A stretch of 64,000 bases of DNA from Exiguobacterium antarcticum DSM 14480 (GCF_000685865.1 NZ_JMKS01000003.1:62001-126000); one strand, 5' to 3'. Shown: positions 1-7,632, counted from the stretch's first letter. Notes: generated from the sequence alone by a model not told the origin. Numbers and translations are program-made.

Positions 1-17
1 TTACATTTAATCCTAAT

Positions 18-266
18 TTACTTTTGTGTTTTATCAAGTCTTTTTTCTTTCCAAGAATCCCACTCACCCCAAAGAATATAGGCTATTCCTATAATTAAAG
101 AAATGATAACAAGCATACCTGAGTTAGGCATATATTCTTGAGCCGAATCATTCATAGCCCCTCTAGAATTAAAAGCAATAGCAAATAAAGCAACGTTTAC
201 ATATCTAAATACATAAATAAATGCAGCAATACCTAAAAATGAAACCCCTGTTTTTCTTTTAGACAA
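18..266 (-). CDS. small two-TM membrane protein, unknown function
   Basis: This 82-residue protein has two hydrophobic stretches (about residues 9-32 and 51-67) and a charged, lysine-rich C-terminal tail, so it is probably a small integral membrane protein. I do not recognise a family. The start is a TTG at 266, preceded by a purine-rich ribosome site (GGAAGGGG) about 8 bases upstream. The DNA is AT-rich like the neighbouring secreted-protein gene and unlike the host genes further right, which suggests accessory cargo. It is divergent from the gene at 365. Confidence 0.55.
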   Translation of the reverse strand: MSKRKTGVSFLGIAAFIYVFRYVNVALFAIAFNSRGAMNDSAQEYMPNSGMLVIISLIIGIAYILWGEWDSWKEKRLDKTQK

Positions 267-364
267 ATTCCTACCCCTTCCAAAAAAAGTATTTAATTTA
301 CCATTAATGTGATAAGATGTATTGGTAACTATGTTAATAATACACTATAGAGGAGTTCGAAACA

Positions 365-1117
365 ATGAAATTAAATAAGTACCCGTTTGCCGTCCTTTCC
401 AGTTTAGTCATTCTCAGTCCTTTTTCTAATGGACTTTCAGTTTTTGCTGAAGATTCTGTAAATGTTATGTCAGCAAGTGAAGAAAGCGTTGATGAAACTA
501 CTGACGAGATTGATTTTTCTGAAGTAGATCTATCAGAAGTTTATACTGTAAACAACTCTACCGCTGATAATTCAGTAACAATTGAAACACCAGATTTTCC
601 ATTCGATAAACCATTCGAACTAAATGATTCTGGTAATGATTACTCTGCTCAAGGGTTTGGTTATTCTAGAACTTGGTCTGAAAAATCAGAGGATAAATAC
701 TGGGGAAAGCGCAAACGAGCAAGTAAACTTTTAGCTAACTGTGGTACAAGAGACGCCAATCAAGGCATTGGCTTCAGTAGAACAGAAACTTGGAGTGCAA
801 ACTTTAATTTAGGTTTGCCTGATATAAAGAAAGTAAAGACTACTATCGGCTTCACACTTACCAAATCTTCAACGATTTCGAGCACTGTGGGTATTAACGT
901 TGCTCCTGGCTCTATAGGATGGATAGATTTTAGACCACTAAAATATAAAACAACAGGAACATTTTACAACCGTATGGATGGTATGGTTATGTCTTCCCAA
1001 TATTTGAAATTATTATCTCCTAAGATGTTACGAGGAGAACTAGACGGAGTACATGTTTCTCAAGACAGAAAAATGTCTTCTGCTGAGAGAAATAAATTTT
1101 GCTCGAAAAAATATTAA
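365..1117 (+). CDS. secreted protein of unknown function
   Basis: The 250-residue product begins with a classical Sec signal peptide (about residues 1-28: lysines, hydrophobic core, then A-E-D). An acidic low-complexity linker (about 35-65) follows, then a C-terminal domain (about 90-250) rich in Ser/Thr, Gly and aromatics that looks beta-rich. It has two cysteines (near residues 123 and 246) and no anchor or LPXTG motif. The start has a good ribosome site (GAGGAG, 350-355). I cannot name the family; an exported toxin-like or adhesion protein is possible but unproven. The AT-rich codon use and the convergent orientation to the phage-like operon suggest a cargo gene. Confidence 0.75.
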   Translation: MKLNKYPFAVLSSLVILSPFSNGLSVFAEDSVNVMSASEESVDETTDEIDFSEVDLSEVYTVNNSTADNSVTIETPDFPFDKPFELNDSGNDYSAQGFGYSRTWSEKSEDKYWGKRKRASKLLANCGTRDANQGIGFSRTETWSANFNLGLPDIKKVKTTIGFTLTKSSTISSTVGINVAPGSIGWIDFRPLKYKTTGTFYNRMDGMVMSSQYLKLLSPKMLRGELDGVHVSQDRKMSSAERNKFCSKKY

Positions 1118-1130
1118 TAAAACTACTAAA

Positions 1131-1202
1131 CCGAATATATAAAAATACATACTTGAAGTTACTTTTACTTGTAACTACAAGTATGTATTTTTATATATTC
1201 GG
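1131..1202. terminator. 72-nt near-perfect hairpin, probable bidirectional terminator
   Basis: Arms of 32 nt (1131-1162 and 1171-1202) pair with a single A/A mismatch (1156/1177) around an 8-nt loop. The hairpin lies between the convergent stops of the secreted-protein gene and the phage-like gene at 1213. The stem contains A5 and T5 runs but lacks a classic external U-tract. It is much longer than the usual 8-14 bp terminator stems elsewhere in this window. Confidence 0.7.
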
Positions 1203-1212
1203 ATTGTTGCAA

Positions 1213-1926
1213 TTATGCGATGATCGTCAGTTTGTCCGCATCGATGGCACCCAATAGCTCTTCAATTAGATAATTTTTGATATTCTTGATAGCTTCATTC
1301 TTCCAAGCACCACCATCTGCTTCGAACAAGGCAACTCGTGGTCCGCTCTGCATCCGAAGGACGAACTTGCTTTCTGGTTGATCGACTTCAATGAATGTCC
1401 GATAAGGAGCAAGTGTGACCGGATTGATGACTTTGACGTCACCGACTGTTGCGACACCCGTCTTGACCGTGACCGCTTGCGAGATACCGTCATCCCCGAC
1501 CGTCCGGACATTGTCTTCCTTCATCGTGCCGACGATTTTCAAGATTAGTTGTTGATCCTCATTCGGGACGAAGACGGACTGGAGTTTGATGTTGATGTCT
1601 TCCGGATCGTAGTACGAATCGAAACGGAAAGACGGGATATACGCGTGAGCTTGGATGTAGTGGTTGCGATTCTGATCCCCGTTGAGTTTGCTCATGACCG
1701 TGACCGTCTCGGGGTCCTTCACATGAACGAGCAACGATTCATTTGTGTCGAACTCGCTCTTGATGTACTCGACGAGTGCCGTCAGCGTGTGTACTTTCAA
1801 GGCACTTGCGGTCGGTGCTGTAATCGCATGGAGGTCACGGTCTGAAACCGTGCGACCATGAACCTCTGTTGTTTGGAATTGACCGTGATCTTTGATCCAG
1901 TTGAACGCATCTTTGAGTAATGACAT
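1213..1926 (-). CDS. conserved phage protein, unknown function (last gene of early operon)
   Basis: A soluble 237-residue protein with no signal peptide or membrane segment. It is the most distal gene of the leftward phage-like operon, and its start at 1926 has a strong AAGGAGAT ribosome site. The sequence looks mixed alpha/beta with a C-terminal acidic helix. I do not recognise a named domain. Its place after the recombination/replication block suggests an accessory DNA-metabolism or host-takeover role, which is only inference from position. Confidence 0.7.
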   Translation of the reverse strand: MSLLKDAFNWIKDHGQFQTTEVHGRTVSDRDLHAITAPTASALKVHTLTALVEYIKSEFDTNESLLVHVKDPETVTVMSKLNGDQNRNHYIQAHAYIPSFRFDSYYDPEDINIKLQSVFVPNEDQQLILKIVGTMKEDNVRTVGDDGISQAVTVKTGVATVGDVKVINPVTLAPYRTFIEVDQPESKFVLRMQSGPRVALFEADGGAWKNEAIKNIKNYLIEELLGAIDADKLTIIA

Positions 1927-1967
1927 ATGAACATCTCCTTTGATTTTTGAGGTTGGATTACCGAGTT

Positions 1968-2393
1968 TTAGGCTTTTGCGGAACGGTTGCTGCGTAAATC
2001 GATGACGTTATCTTCGTTCGGTACCGCACTTTCTTCTTCAATTGGCATTCCGACGTCATTGACGATCTCGCCGCCATCAGAAATCATCATCTGTCCAGGA
2101 GAACCTGACTTCAATTCCTGACCGACCGCTTTTCCGTCTGAATCAACATCGATGATGATTTTTGAACCAATCGTCCGCGCTGGTGTCAGAACTGTTTTGA
2201 CACCGATATCGACCAGTGCCAGGTCGCGTTCTTCGTCTGCAGACAATGACATCGTAATCGTCACTTTACGTTTCTTCGTTGGGTCCGTATTTTTATCAGC
2301 GATATTAGCATAAACTTCGTTTAAAGCGATATTGACGCGTTCAGCAAATGCACCGTTCGCAAATTCGTTTAGATTGATTTTAGGTTGTGGCAT
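1968..2393 (-). CDS. small phage protein of the type often labelled 'replication terminator protein'
   Basis: This 141-residue protein has an N-terminal part of the pattern P-K-I-N-L-N-x-F-A-x-G-A-F-A-E-R-V-N, then a basic KKRKVTI segment and beta strands. Its acidic tail ends in D-L-R-S-N-R. I recall similar small proteins from Firmicute phages being annotated as 'replication terminator protein', a label without clear experimental support. The ribosome site GGAGGG sits 5 bases before the ATG. It lies between the ArpU/RinA-like gene and the last operon gene. Confidence 0.6.
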   Translation of the reverse strand: MPQPKINLNEFANGAFAERVNIALNEVYANIADKNTDPTKKRKVTITMSLSADEERDLALVDIGVKTVLTPARTIGSKIIIDVDSDGKAVGQELKSGSPGQMMISDGGEIVNDVGMPIEEESAVPNEDNVIDLRSNRSAKA

Positions 2394-2449
2394 GGGATTC
2401 CCTCCGATTGGTTGATTAGTTTTAGTTTTTTCATACGGTAGTCGAAATG

Positions 2450-2914
2450 TTACGGTCCCCCTTCCTTATGTTGTTCGTAGTCTTCCCAAACACCGAAGCG
2501 ATCGGCGACGATGCCGAGTAGTTTGTCCTTTGCCTCGTAATAAGTGTTCCGGTTGCCGTAGCGCATCATTTCGATGACGACGTTATCCGTGTACTTGAAT
2601 TTCGGTCGGTACCGGAGATTCCAGATCTCGTTCAGGTCCGGGTCGGTCTCGTCAAGTTCTTCACGAATTCGGAGCAAGAGACGTTGCTCGGCTTCTGCTT
2701 GCCGAAGTTGCTCAAGCAGCATGACTGCTTTCTCGACACTGCTCGACGGTCGACTATTCCGCTGCACCTCACTGGCTTGATAGCCGGCCGTGATTGAGGG
2801 AGATGAGCGTGCCTTTAACGATTCAATCCGTGCAGGTAACGTATACAGGCTTTTCAGTTTGTTCTCAACGAGAACGCGTTGTGCTTTCGTCAGCTTATGT
2901 GCGATATATTCCAT
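2450..2914 (-). CDS. ArpU/RinA-like phage transcriptional regulator (tentative)
   Basis: A 154-residue, mostly helical and highly charged protein. The middle has a Ser/Pro-rich stretch followed by a long helix and a C-terminal 'NLRYRPKFKYTD...YGNRNTYYEAKDKLLGIVADRFG' type region resembling a sigma-like helix-turn-helix. Late-gene activators of the ArpU/RinA group have this size, this pattern and this place at the end of the early operon, where they switch on packaging genes. If correct, its target promoter should lie near a terminase gene, none of which is visible here. The family call rests on pattern and context only. Confidence 0.5.
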   Translation of the reverse strand: MEYIAHKLTKAQRVLVENKLKSLYTLPARIESLKARSSPSITAGYQASEVQRNSRPSSSVEKAVMLLEQLRQAEAEQRLLLRIREELDETDPDLNEIWNLRYRPKFKYTDNVVIEMMRYGNRNTYYEAKDKLLGIVADRFGVWEDYEQHKEGGP

Positions 2915-2937
2915 GCAGTGCCGTCTTTCCTTTCGTT

Positions 2938-3096
2938 TTAGAATCGGAGCGGTCGCCAGCCGCTCTTGATCATTTTTTGCGTTTCATGTTGTGTGGCATC
3001 TGGGATGTACAGCACTATGTACTGTTTCTTTTCGTAACGCTCGAACAATTGCGGTTTCGTTCCGCTGTACTTTATTCGCTGATTCGGTCGGGCCAT
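2938..3096 (-). CDS. 52-residue basic phage protein
   Basis: A short reading frame starts at ATG 3096 and stops with TAA at 2938-2940. The product begins M-A-R-P-N-Q-R-I-K-Y-S-G-T-K-P and ends G-W-R-P-L-R-F; it is basic and contains a central 'QYIVLYIP' strand. A GAGGTG ribosome site lies 8 bases before the start. It overlaps the upstream gene's end by 25 bases, as expected in this tightly packed operon. No function can be assigned. Confidence 0.65.
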   Translation of the reverse strand: MARPNQRIKYSGTKPQLFERYEKKQYIVLYIPDATQHETQKMIKSGWRPLRF

Positions 3097-3308
3097 CGCC
3101 GTGACACCTCGTGTTCATCAAGTGAGCGACCTTCGAGCGTCCAATCCTTTCGTTCTCTCGACAGCATGACCGCGATGCTGATTGGTCGAAGTCCGTCCTC
3201 CACCTGGACCAAGCGACCCGCAATCAATGTATGACGACGGATCTGGTTCGAAATGAACAGGATTTCTTCACGGTGATCGTGCTTCTTGCGAAAAACGAGT
3301 GTTTTCAT
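3072..3308 (-). CDS. small phage protein, unknown
   Basis: A 78-residue, highly charged protein (many His, Arg and Glu). Its ATG at 3308 overlaps the preceding gene's TGA as ATGA, implying translational coupling. No membrane segment or zinc motif is present. It is kept as real because of the coupling and the continuous operon packing, though no family is recognised. Confidence 0.55.
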   Translation of the reverse strand: MKTLVFRKKHDHREEILFISNQIRRHTLIAGRLVQVEDGLRPISIAVMLSRERKDWTLEGRSLDEHEVSRRWPDRISE

Positions 3309-3535
3309 CAGTCATCGCTCCCTTCTACTACTGTCCAATCTGCTTGATATTCGGACGGTGATAATCGTTGAAAGGCTGCACGATGGAACGCTTCATCCGT
3401 ATGGTTCCGAACCATCTTCGTCATATATCCATTCGCATCAAGTTGCATCCGAATGATGCCGTGTTGAAGCTCAAACTCTGCAAAACGAATCGTGCCCGTT
3501 GCGATTCCTTTCATAGCATCGAAAATATTCATCAT
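3308..3535 (-). CDS. small phage protein, unknown
   Basis: A 75-residue protein with two adjacent Met start codons behind a GGAGACGGG ribosome site. It overlaps both neighbours by ATGA. The core 'FAEFELQHGIIRMQLDANGYMTKM' looks like two beta strands, followed by a helix and an acidic end. Nothing more specific can be assigned. Confidence 0.6.
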   Translation of the reverse strand: MMNIFDAMKGIATGTIRFAEFELQHGIIRMQLDANGYMTKMVRNHTDEAFHRAAFQRLSPSEYQADWTVVEGSDD

Positions 3536-3762
3536 CCCGTCTCCTTCCTTGGCTTCCGCTCTGGAAGCTCCATCAATGCGATATACCGCACATATTCATT
3601 TCGAGAAACGAACCTGACACGACCGGAGAATTCTTCTTTCGAGAACTGTTTGCTGCCTTTTACGAACTGATCACGCCGGACGAGCCGGGCGCCACGGTTC
3701 ACATGGTCCGCGATACGCCGGTCAAGTCCTGTCTCACTGATATCCGTCAATCTGAACTGCAT
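3532..3762 (-). CDS. small basic phage protein, unknown
   Basis: A 76-residue protein rich in Arg, with 'RIADHVNRGARLVRRDQF' suggesting a nucleic-acid-binding surface. The start at 3762 has an AGGGGG ribosome site. It follows the replication initiator gene by 12 bases and overlaps the next gene by 4. No domain is recognised. Confidence 0.6.
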   Translation of the reverse strand: MQFRLTDISETGLDRRIADHVNRGARLVRRDQFVKGSKQFSKEEFSGRVRFVSRNEYVRYIALMELPERKPRKETG

Positions 3763-3774
3763 CCATCATTCCCC

Positions 3775-4677
3775 CTAGTCCTGATGGAGCGAGCGAAGTA
3801 GTTCCTGGACTTCCGAGTCATCCGGAACATTACTTTCAAGCTCCTGCTTTTTCCGTTGTTCGAAGGCTTGCTGTTCCTCTTTCTCTTTTGCGACCCATGC
3901 CGGTTCTTCCATGTCCGGAACATTTCGACGATTACGACCAAATCCTTTCGTAGATCGAGACGTTGACCGCTTGGATTCATGCAGCTGGATGGCTTCGAGC
4001 GTGAACAGTTTCTTATCCGCGAGCTTCCGGATAATTGCTTTTGCGTACTTCCAGTTCCGCACATCATTGAGTACCGATTGTTCGAGCGCGTACTGAATCA
4101 ATTCATAGGAACTTTCAGCGAGCGTATGCTGAATATCATCAATGACGTAACCGGATGCCATGCCAATTTCTTTTTGAAAGAAGCTGACTAATTTTGAAAG
4201 ATCATCGTTATTATTGATTACGCGCTCTGATGATGATGAATTACTTAAAGGGTTATTCTTAATAGGGTTATTCTTAGGGTCAACGTCAGTGACTACCCCT
4301 AGTCTCTGTGGTTGACTACCCTGGTCAATGTCAGTGACCACCCCTAGTCGTTGTGAATTACCAGTAACGAAATTTTCTATGGTGTAAATATTGCTTGTTT
4401 GATTCCCATCATCGTTCTTTCTAGCGTTTTTTCGGACGAGTCCTTTACAAACAAGAGATTTCACGCAATTGATTGCTTTGTACCTTGAACATTGCGCTTC
4501 TTTTGCAATCGTCGCGTACGAAGGGAAGGCTCCAGTCCCGTTGACCGCATGACTTTTGAGAACGAAGTAGACCATCTTTTCGTAGATGTCCCCGAAGGTC
4601 GCATTATCGCGTACGACCTCGTGGGGAATCATGGTGAAGGGAATCGTGTTACTGTCGTGAATTCGATCTTGGCTCAT
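3775..4677 (-). CDS. phage replication initiation protein, winged-helix N-terminus plus DnaD-like C-terminus
   Basis: A 300-residue protein. Residues about 10-105 form a winged helix of the type found in phage and plasmid initiators ('IPHEVV', 'YATIAKEAQCSRYKAINCVKSLVCKGLV'). Residues about 160-235 form a DnaD-like helical domain ending near 'NWKYAKAI'. The two are joined by a low-complexity linker with a tandem 15-residue repeat beginning RLGVVTD, followed by Asn/Ser runs. Such proteins bind the phage origin and recruit the host helicase loader. No separate dnaC/dnaI-like loader lies beside it. The linker DNA holds iteron-like repeats (4278-4355), so the origin may be inside this gene. The ribosome site is GAGGTG, 8 bases before ATG. 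Confidence 0.85.
   Translation of the reverse strand: MSQDRIHDSNTIPFTMIPHEVVRDNATFGDIYEKMVYFVLKSHAVNGTGAFPSYATIAKEAQCSRYKAINCVKSLVCKGLVRKNARKNDDGNQTSNIYTIENFVTGNSQRLGVVTDIDQGSQPQRLGVVTDVDPKNNPIKNNPLSNSSSSERVINNNDDLSKLVSFFQKEIGMASGYVIDDIQHTLAESSYELIQYALEQSVLNDVRNWKYAKAIIRKLADKKLFTLEAIQLHESKRSTSRSTKGFGRNRRNVPDMEEPAWVAKEKEEQQAFEQRKKQELESNVPDDSEVQELLRSLHQD
4278..4355. repeat. two iteron-like 33-bp direct repeats, candidate phage origin
   Basis: Copies at 4278-4310 and 4323-4355 match at 29 of 33 positions with a 45-bp period. Each contains the core GTCAGTGAC and CCCCTAGTC. They lie inside the linker of the replication initiator gene, a common place for phage origins. The 45-bp period also equals 15 codons, so the repeat could instead reflect protein-level duplication. 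Confidence 0.55.
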
Positions 4678-4688
4678 ATTCCGTCACC

Positions 4689-5600
4689 TCACACGTCGAA
4701 TGGGAACTGCTGCCCATCGAATGGATCCTCTTCTTTGTTCAGTGTTTCGGGTTCTGTCTGTTCTGCCACCGTGTCGACATATTGATTTTCGATGAATCCC
4801 GTCTGCGCAACAGTCGATTCTTTGACCACACTGATTGAATTGTCGGCACTGATGAGCTCACCGATTTGGCGAACCTGTCCGTCCTCTCGCTCAATCGAAA
4901 GTGGTGCGGTCTTCAGTAATTTAATGATGACCGTCTTTTTCGCCATCTCGACGAAGTGATCTTTCCATGGTCCGAAGACGTTCCCACTTTTATCTTTCGA
5001 TTTCGTAAAACGATCACGGTGCTTCTCAACCTGGTTCCGTGTCATAACGACGAAGTCTGATCCGCCGTCCTTAAGGTGATACACAGCATAAAAGTGTGTG
5101 ACCTTACTCGGATCATCTTCACCACAAGGGACGTGGTGCAAGTCCTTGTTCAGACCGTAAGAATAGTGGAAATTGTCTCCTTCATAGACCTCATGTGTGT
5201 ACAGTTGCTTGAGCTCTCCGGAGCGGCGTGCAAGATCGATCGTCCCCTTAAACCCTAGTTGAAATTGGGCTTCCATTTGCTTCGTCTTACCATTCCAAAA
5301 TGGGAGGATGTAGGCATGACCGATTAGATTCGGCTCGACGCCGAGTGCAGCGCAATTGACAATGGCGCCGACGAGCGTCGCTGGATCACAATCGAACAAC
5401 TTTGGGTTACGTGTCGCTGCATTCAAACCGAGGCGCGCCAAACGCTCTGGCGTGACATGCTTTGGTACGAGAGATTGAATCGCCTTGAAGTTTGAGGCAA
5501 GCATGTTTTGAAGTCCTTGCTCAGGTGTCGTACCTTGTTGTGCCGGAGCTTGAGAAGCCCGGTTTGCGAGTTGATTTTTGATATCTGCTGTTTTGGCCAT
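4689..5600 (-). CDS. recT: RecT-family single-strand annealing protein
   Basis: A 303-residue RecT recombinase. It anneals complementary single strands during phage recombination, working with the exonuclease encoded immediately upstream. Characteristic segments are 'GAIVNCAALGVEPN' (about 78-91), 'AYILPFWN' and 'AQFQLGFKGTIDLARRSG', then 'FGPWKDHFVEMAKKTVIIKLLK' near residues 205-226. The length is typical and the C-terminus is acidic, which may contact host factors. A GGAGGG ribosome site precedes ATG 5600. Confidence 0.95.
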   Translation of the reverse strand: MAKTADIKNQLANRASQAPAQQGTTPEQGLQNMLASNFKAIQSLVPKHVTPERLARLGLNAATRNPKLFDCDPATLVGAIVNCAALGVEPNLIGHAYILPFWNGKTKQMEAQFQLGFKGTIDLARRSGELKQLYTHEVYEGDNFHYSYGLNKDLHHVPCGEDDPSKVTHFYAVYHLKDGGSDFVVMTRNQVEKHRDRFTKSKDKSGNVFGPWKDHFVEMAKKTVIIKLLKTAPLSIEREDGQVRQIGELISADNSISVVKESTVAQTGFIENQYVDTVAEQTEPETLNKEEDPFDGQQFPFDV

Positions 5601-5615
5601 GATGAATGCCCTCCC

Positions 5616-6560
5616 TTATTTCGTTTCTTTTATCGTAAAGCGGCGTGTCGGTTTTCCGATTTTGACGTACTTTTCATATAGATCCGGTTGGTCTTTCGCG
5701 AACGACTTTGTATCGAATGTTTCGCGAGGCTTCGTATTCTTCCACTGAACAAGATGGTTACGTGCGATACCAACTTCTGCCTCACCAATCATTCCTTTGA
5801 GACGATTTTCCGCATCGAGCACTGATTTTTTCACCTCTGCTTCACGCTCTTTGGCAAAGCGATATGCATCGATCAGATCATCCGCATCATCTGGCAATTC
5901 AATTTCTGAATCACTTTCTGCCATTGGGAATAACTGCTTCAGCAGGTCACTCGATGCGCCAGTACCGTCGTATGCAGGTGGAATACGCTTGAGGATGTGA
6001 TTATTCCAAAAATCTGAGGCGATATCCGTGATGTACTGAATCAGTTCATCGTCACGCTCGATCCGTTTATAGATGAAGTGATTGCCACCAATCAGTACAG
6101 CAATCCATGCAGCCTCGTATCCAGTGATATTCAAATAATGCATGACCTGAATCAGATAGGCTGCCGGAATCTCGTCGTCTTTCCACTCTTCTTTGAGATA
6201 AGCGGATGCCGTCTTACATTCGAGTAGTTCCTTCTTGCCAATCAGGACGCGATCAAGATTTCCGAGCAAGTATGGATGCTCTGGGTGATGAATCATGTGA
6301 TTCTTACGACGAACTTTGTGTCGGCTGCGTGCTTCGAATTCCTTCGCTACAACATCCTCCATCACGGTACCCCAGTAGGCAGCCTCACCTGCTGTATCCT
6401 CGATGTCTACCTCTCCTGTTTTTTCGAGATAAACGCTCATTGCTGACTTGTATTTGTTCAGACCGGCGATGGCTGCGATATCACTTCCGCCGAGCCCTTT
6501 TTTACGCCACTCGAGCCATTCATTCTTATCCATGTCCTTCGTGTTGACTAAAATGTTCAT
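5616..6560 (-). CDS. YqaJ-family viral recombinase (lambda-exonuclease fold)
   Basis: A 314-residue 5'-3' exonuclease of the YqaJ/lambda Exo group, the partner of the adjacent RecT. Visible signatures are 'WRKKGLGGSDIAAIAGLNKY' near residues 18-37, 'LLGNLDRVLI' with the metal-binding Asp, and 'KKELLECKTASAY' with the E-x-K pair. The ribosome site AGGAGG precedes ATG 6560. Together with RecT it forms a complete phage homologous-recombination module. Confidence 0.93.
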   Translation of the reverse strand: MNILVNTKDMDKNEWLEWRKKGLGGSDIAAIAGLNKYKSAMSVYLEKTGEVDIEDTAGEAAYWGTVMEDVVAKEFEARSRHKVRRKNHMIHHPEHPYLLGNLDRVLIGKKELLECKTASAYLKEEWKDDEIPAAYLIQVMHYLNITGYEAAWIAVLIGGNHFIYKRIERDDELIQYITDIASDFWNNHILKRIPPAYDGTGASSDLLKQLFPMAESDSEIELPDDADDLIDAYRFAKEREAEVKKSVLDAENRLKGMIGEAEVGIARNHLVQWKNTKPRETFDTKSFAKDQPDLYEKYVKIGKPTRRFTIKETK

Positions 6561-6572
6561 CTTCGTTCCTCC

Positions 6573-6782
6573 TTATAGAACGGCATTTCGATAGTCGGTG
6601 AGCTGTTCCTTAAGTTCTGGATCCAGCTCGAACGTATCGAAGTCCGATTCAGTGGTGATTTCATTTGACTCATAATCGTCAGCGCAATCGATACAGAGAT
6701 AGGCGTCCGCTTCGGGGATATATGGAAGCTCCGTGACGTCTTCTGTTTCGTATTTGCATCCATTACAGCGGTAGATAGTCAT
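6573..6782 (-). CDS. small zinc-ribbon-like phage protein
   Basis: A 69-residue protein with two Cys pairs (C-N-G-C near residues 6-9 and C-I-D-C near 31-34), spaced as in a zinc ribbon. An acidic helical C-terminus follows. The ATG overlaps the stop of the upstream gene (ATGA). It probably binds zinc and perhaps nucleic acid or a host protein; the specific role is unknown. Confidence 0.65.
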   Translation of the reverse strand: MTIYRCNGCKYETEDVTELPYIPEADAYLCIDCADDYESNEITTESDFDTFELDPELKEQLTDYRNAVL

Positions 6783-7027
6783 TTCGACTCCTCCTTCACC
6801 TTGGCTAAAGCAATTTTTAACGTCTCGATTTGGCTTTGAAGCACCTGGACGAATGAATAAGCCGGTGCGTATGTGCCGAGTACGAATCCTAAACGTGACA
6901 GCGTCTTTTCTAACTCTGCGATGGTGTGATCCACAGATTCGGTAGCGCGATCGACTTCGATGGCTGCTTTCTGCTTTTTAATGAACAGCAGGCGCCCGAT
7001 TCGTTGCGCTCGATTAATCGTGTTCAT
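6779..7027 (-). CDS. coiled-coil phage protein, unknown
   Basis: An 82-residue, mostly helical protein with heptad-like repeats. The start chosen is ATG 7027 because AGGAGGAAAACC lies directly before it; an upstream in-frame start at 7057 would add 10 residues but has no ribosome site. Similar small helical proteins accompany phage recombination genes, but no function is known. Confidence 0.65.
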   Translation of the reverse strand: MNTINRAQRIGRLLFIKKQKAAIEVDRATESVDHTIAELEKTLSRLGFVLGTYAPAYSFVQVLQSQIETLKIALAKVKEESK

Positions 7028-7079
7028 GGTTTTCCTCCTGTCCGGAGCGTGATACACTTAAGTTCCTAGGCAAAAGTGG

Positions 7080-7232
7080 TCATCGCTCTCTTGAGTGGTG
7101 GCTTTTTTTCTTGTCCGCCTGTTCTTGCTCCAACTTCCGCTCTTCACGTCCTTCGATGATGAAGACGGGAACGACAGCAATCAGTGACACGACCCAGACG
7201 GTCGCCATCATGACGAATGCTTCCGCTGACAT
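7080..7232 (-). CDS. 50-residue single-TM phage protein
   Basis: A short frame from ATG 7232 to TGA 7080-7082. It encodes a hydrophobic N-terminal helix (about residues 5-26) followed by a highly charged Glu/Lys/Arg tail. The ribosome site AAGGAGGTGAGTAC is among the strongest in the operon. The arrangement N-out, charged tail inside is plausible for a phage membrane effector. The function is unknown. Confidence 0.65.
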   Translation of the reverse strand: MSAEAFVMMATVWVVSLIAVVPVFIIEGREERKLEQEQADKKKSHHSRER

Positions 7233-7252
7233 GTACTCACCTCCTTTCCAGG

Positions 7253-7336
7253 TCAACCTCGTTCATCCCACCACCAGCCGCCGAATGCTATGGCGAAAGC
7301 AATCAATGCGAAACCGTAGATGACATATGCGTTCAT
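7253..7336 (-). CDS. 27-residue hydrophobic peptide
   Basis: A tiny frame from ATG 7336 to TGA 7253-7255, with a hydrophobic helix ending in G-G-W-W-W-D-E-R-G. The start overlaps the stop of the upstream gene as ATGA, so translation is probably coupled. It could be a membrane microprotein. Short length makes chance a real alternative; the coupling and the aromatic membrane-edge belt favour coding. Confidence 0.45.
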   Translation of the reverse strand: MNAYVIYGFALIAFAIAFGGWWWDERG

Positions 7337-7632
7337 TTCAGCTTGATTGGAGGATCCATTCGGACTAGATGCATATCGAACGTGTCTTCCATAAGATGCA
7401 GAACGTGTTTTTTGTTGATGGCGTCAATCACGATAATCGGATCATTTTTGACCATCTGTTTGAAGTGGACCAAGGCATCCGGCTCCGATTCTTCCACCAT
7501 CTCTCGCGTCACATCAGCGAGGATGCTTGACACGACGTCCTCAACGTTGATCAAGGGTTGAAGCGTTGGGTTTTCGTGAAACCGATCTACCAGAGCATTG
7601 GCTAAGACATCAAGATTTTTATAAAGTGGCAT
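7333..7632 (-). CDS. phage protein, unknown
   Basis: A 99-residue, mostly acidic helical protein with no clear motif. The start at 7632 has GAAGGAGTG as ribosome site and overlaps the excisionase-like gene by 14 bases. It is retained as real from the packing and the ribosome site. Confidence 0.6.
   Translation of the reverse strand: MPLYKNLDVLANALVDRFHENPTLQPLINVEDVVSSILADVTREMVEESEPDALVHFKQMVKNDPIIVIDAINKKHVLHLMEDTFDMHLVRMDPPIKLK

Noticed and set aside
2984-3223. Leftward 79-codon frame in the small-gene cluster
   Set aside because: It overlaps two better frames (2938-3096 and 3072-3308) that have ribosome sites or stop-start coupling; its own sequence looks non-biological.
2794-3234. Long rightward open frame (146 codons)
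   Set aside because: It runs antisense to several well-supported small phage genes, has no ribosome site and encodes an Arg/Ser-rich sequence typical of a shadow frame.
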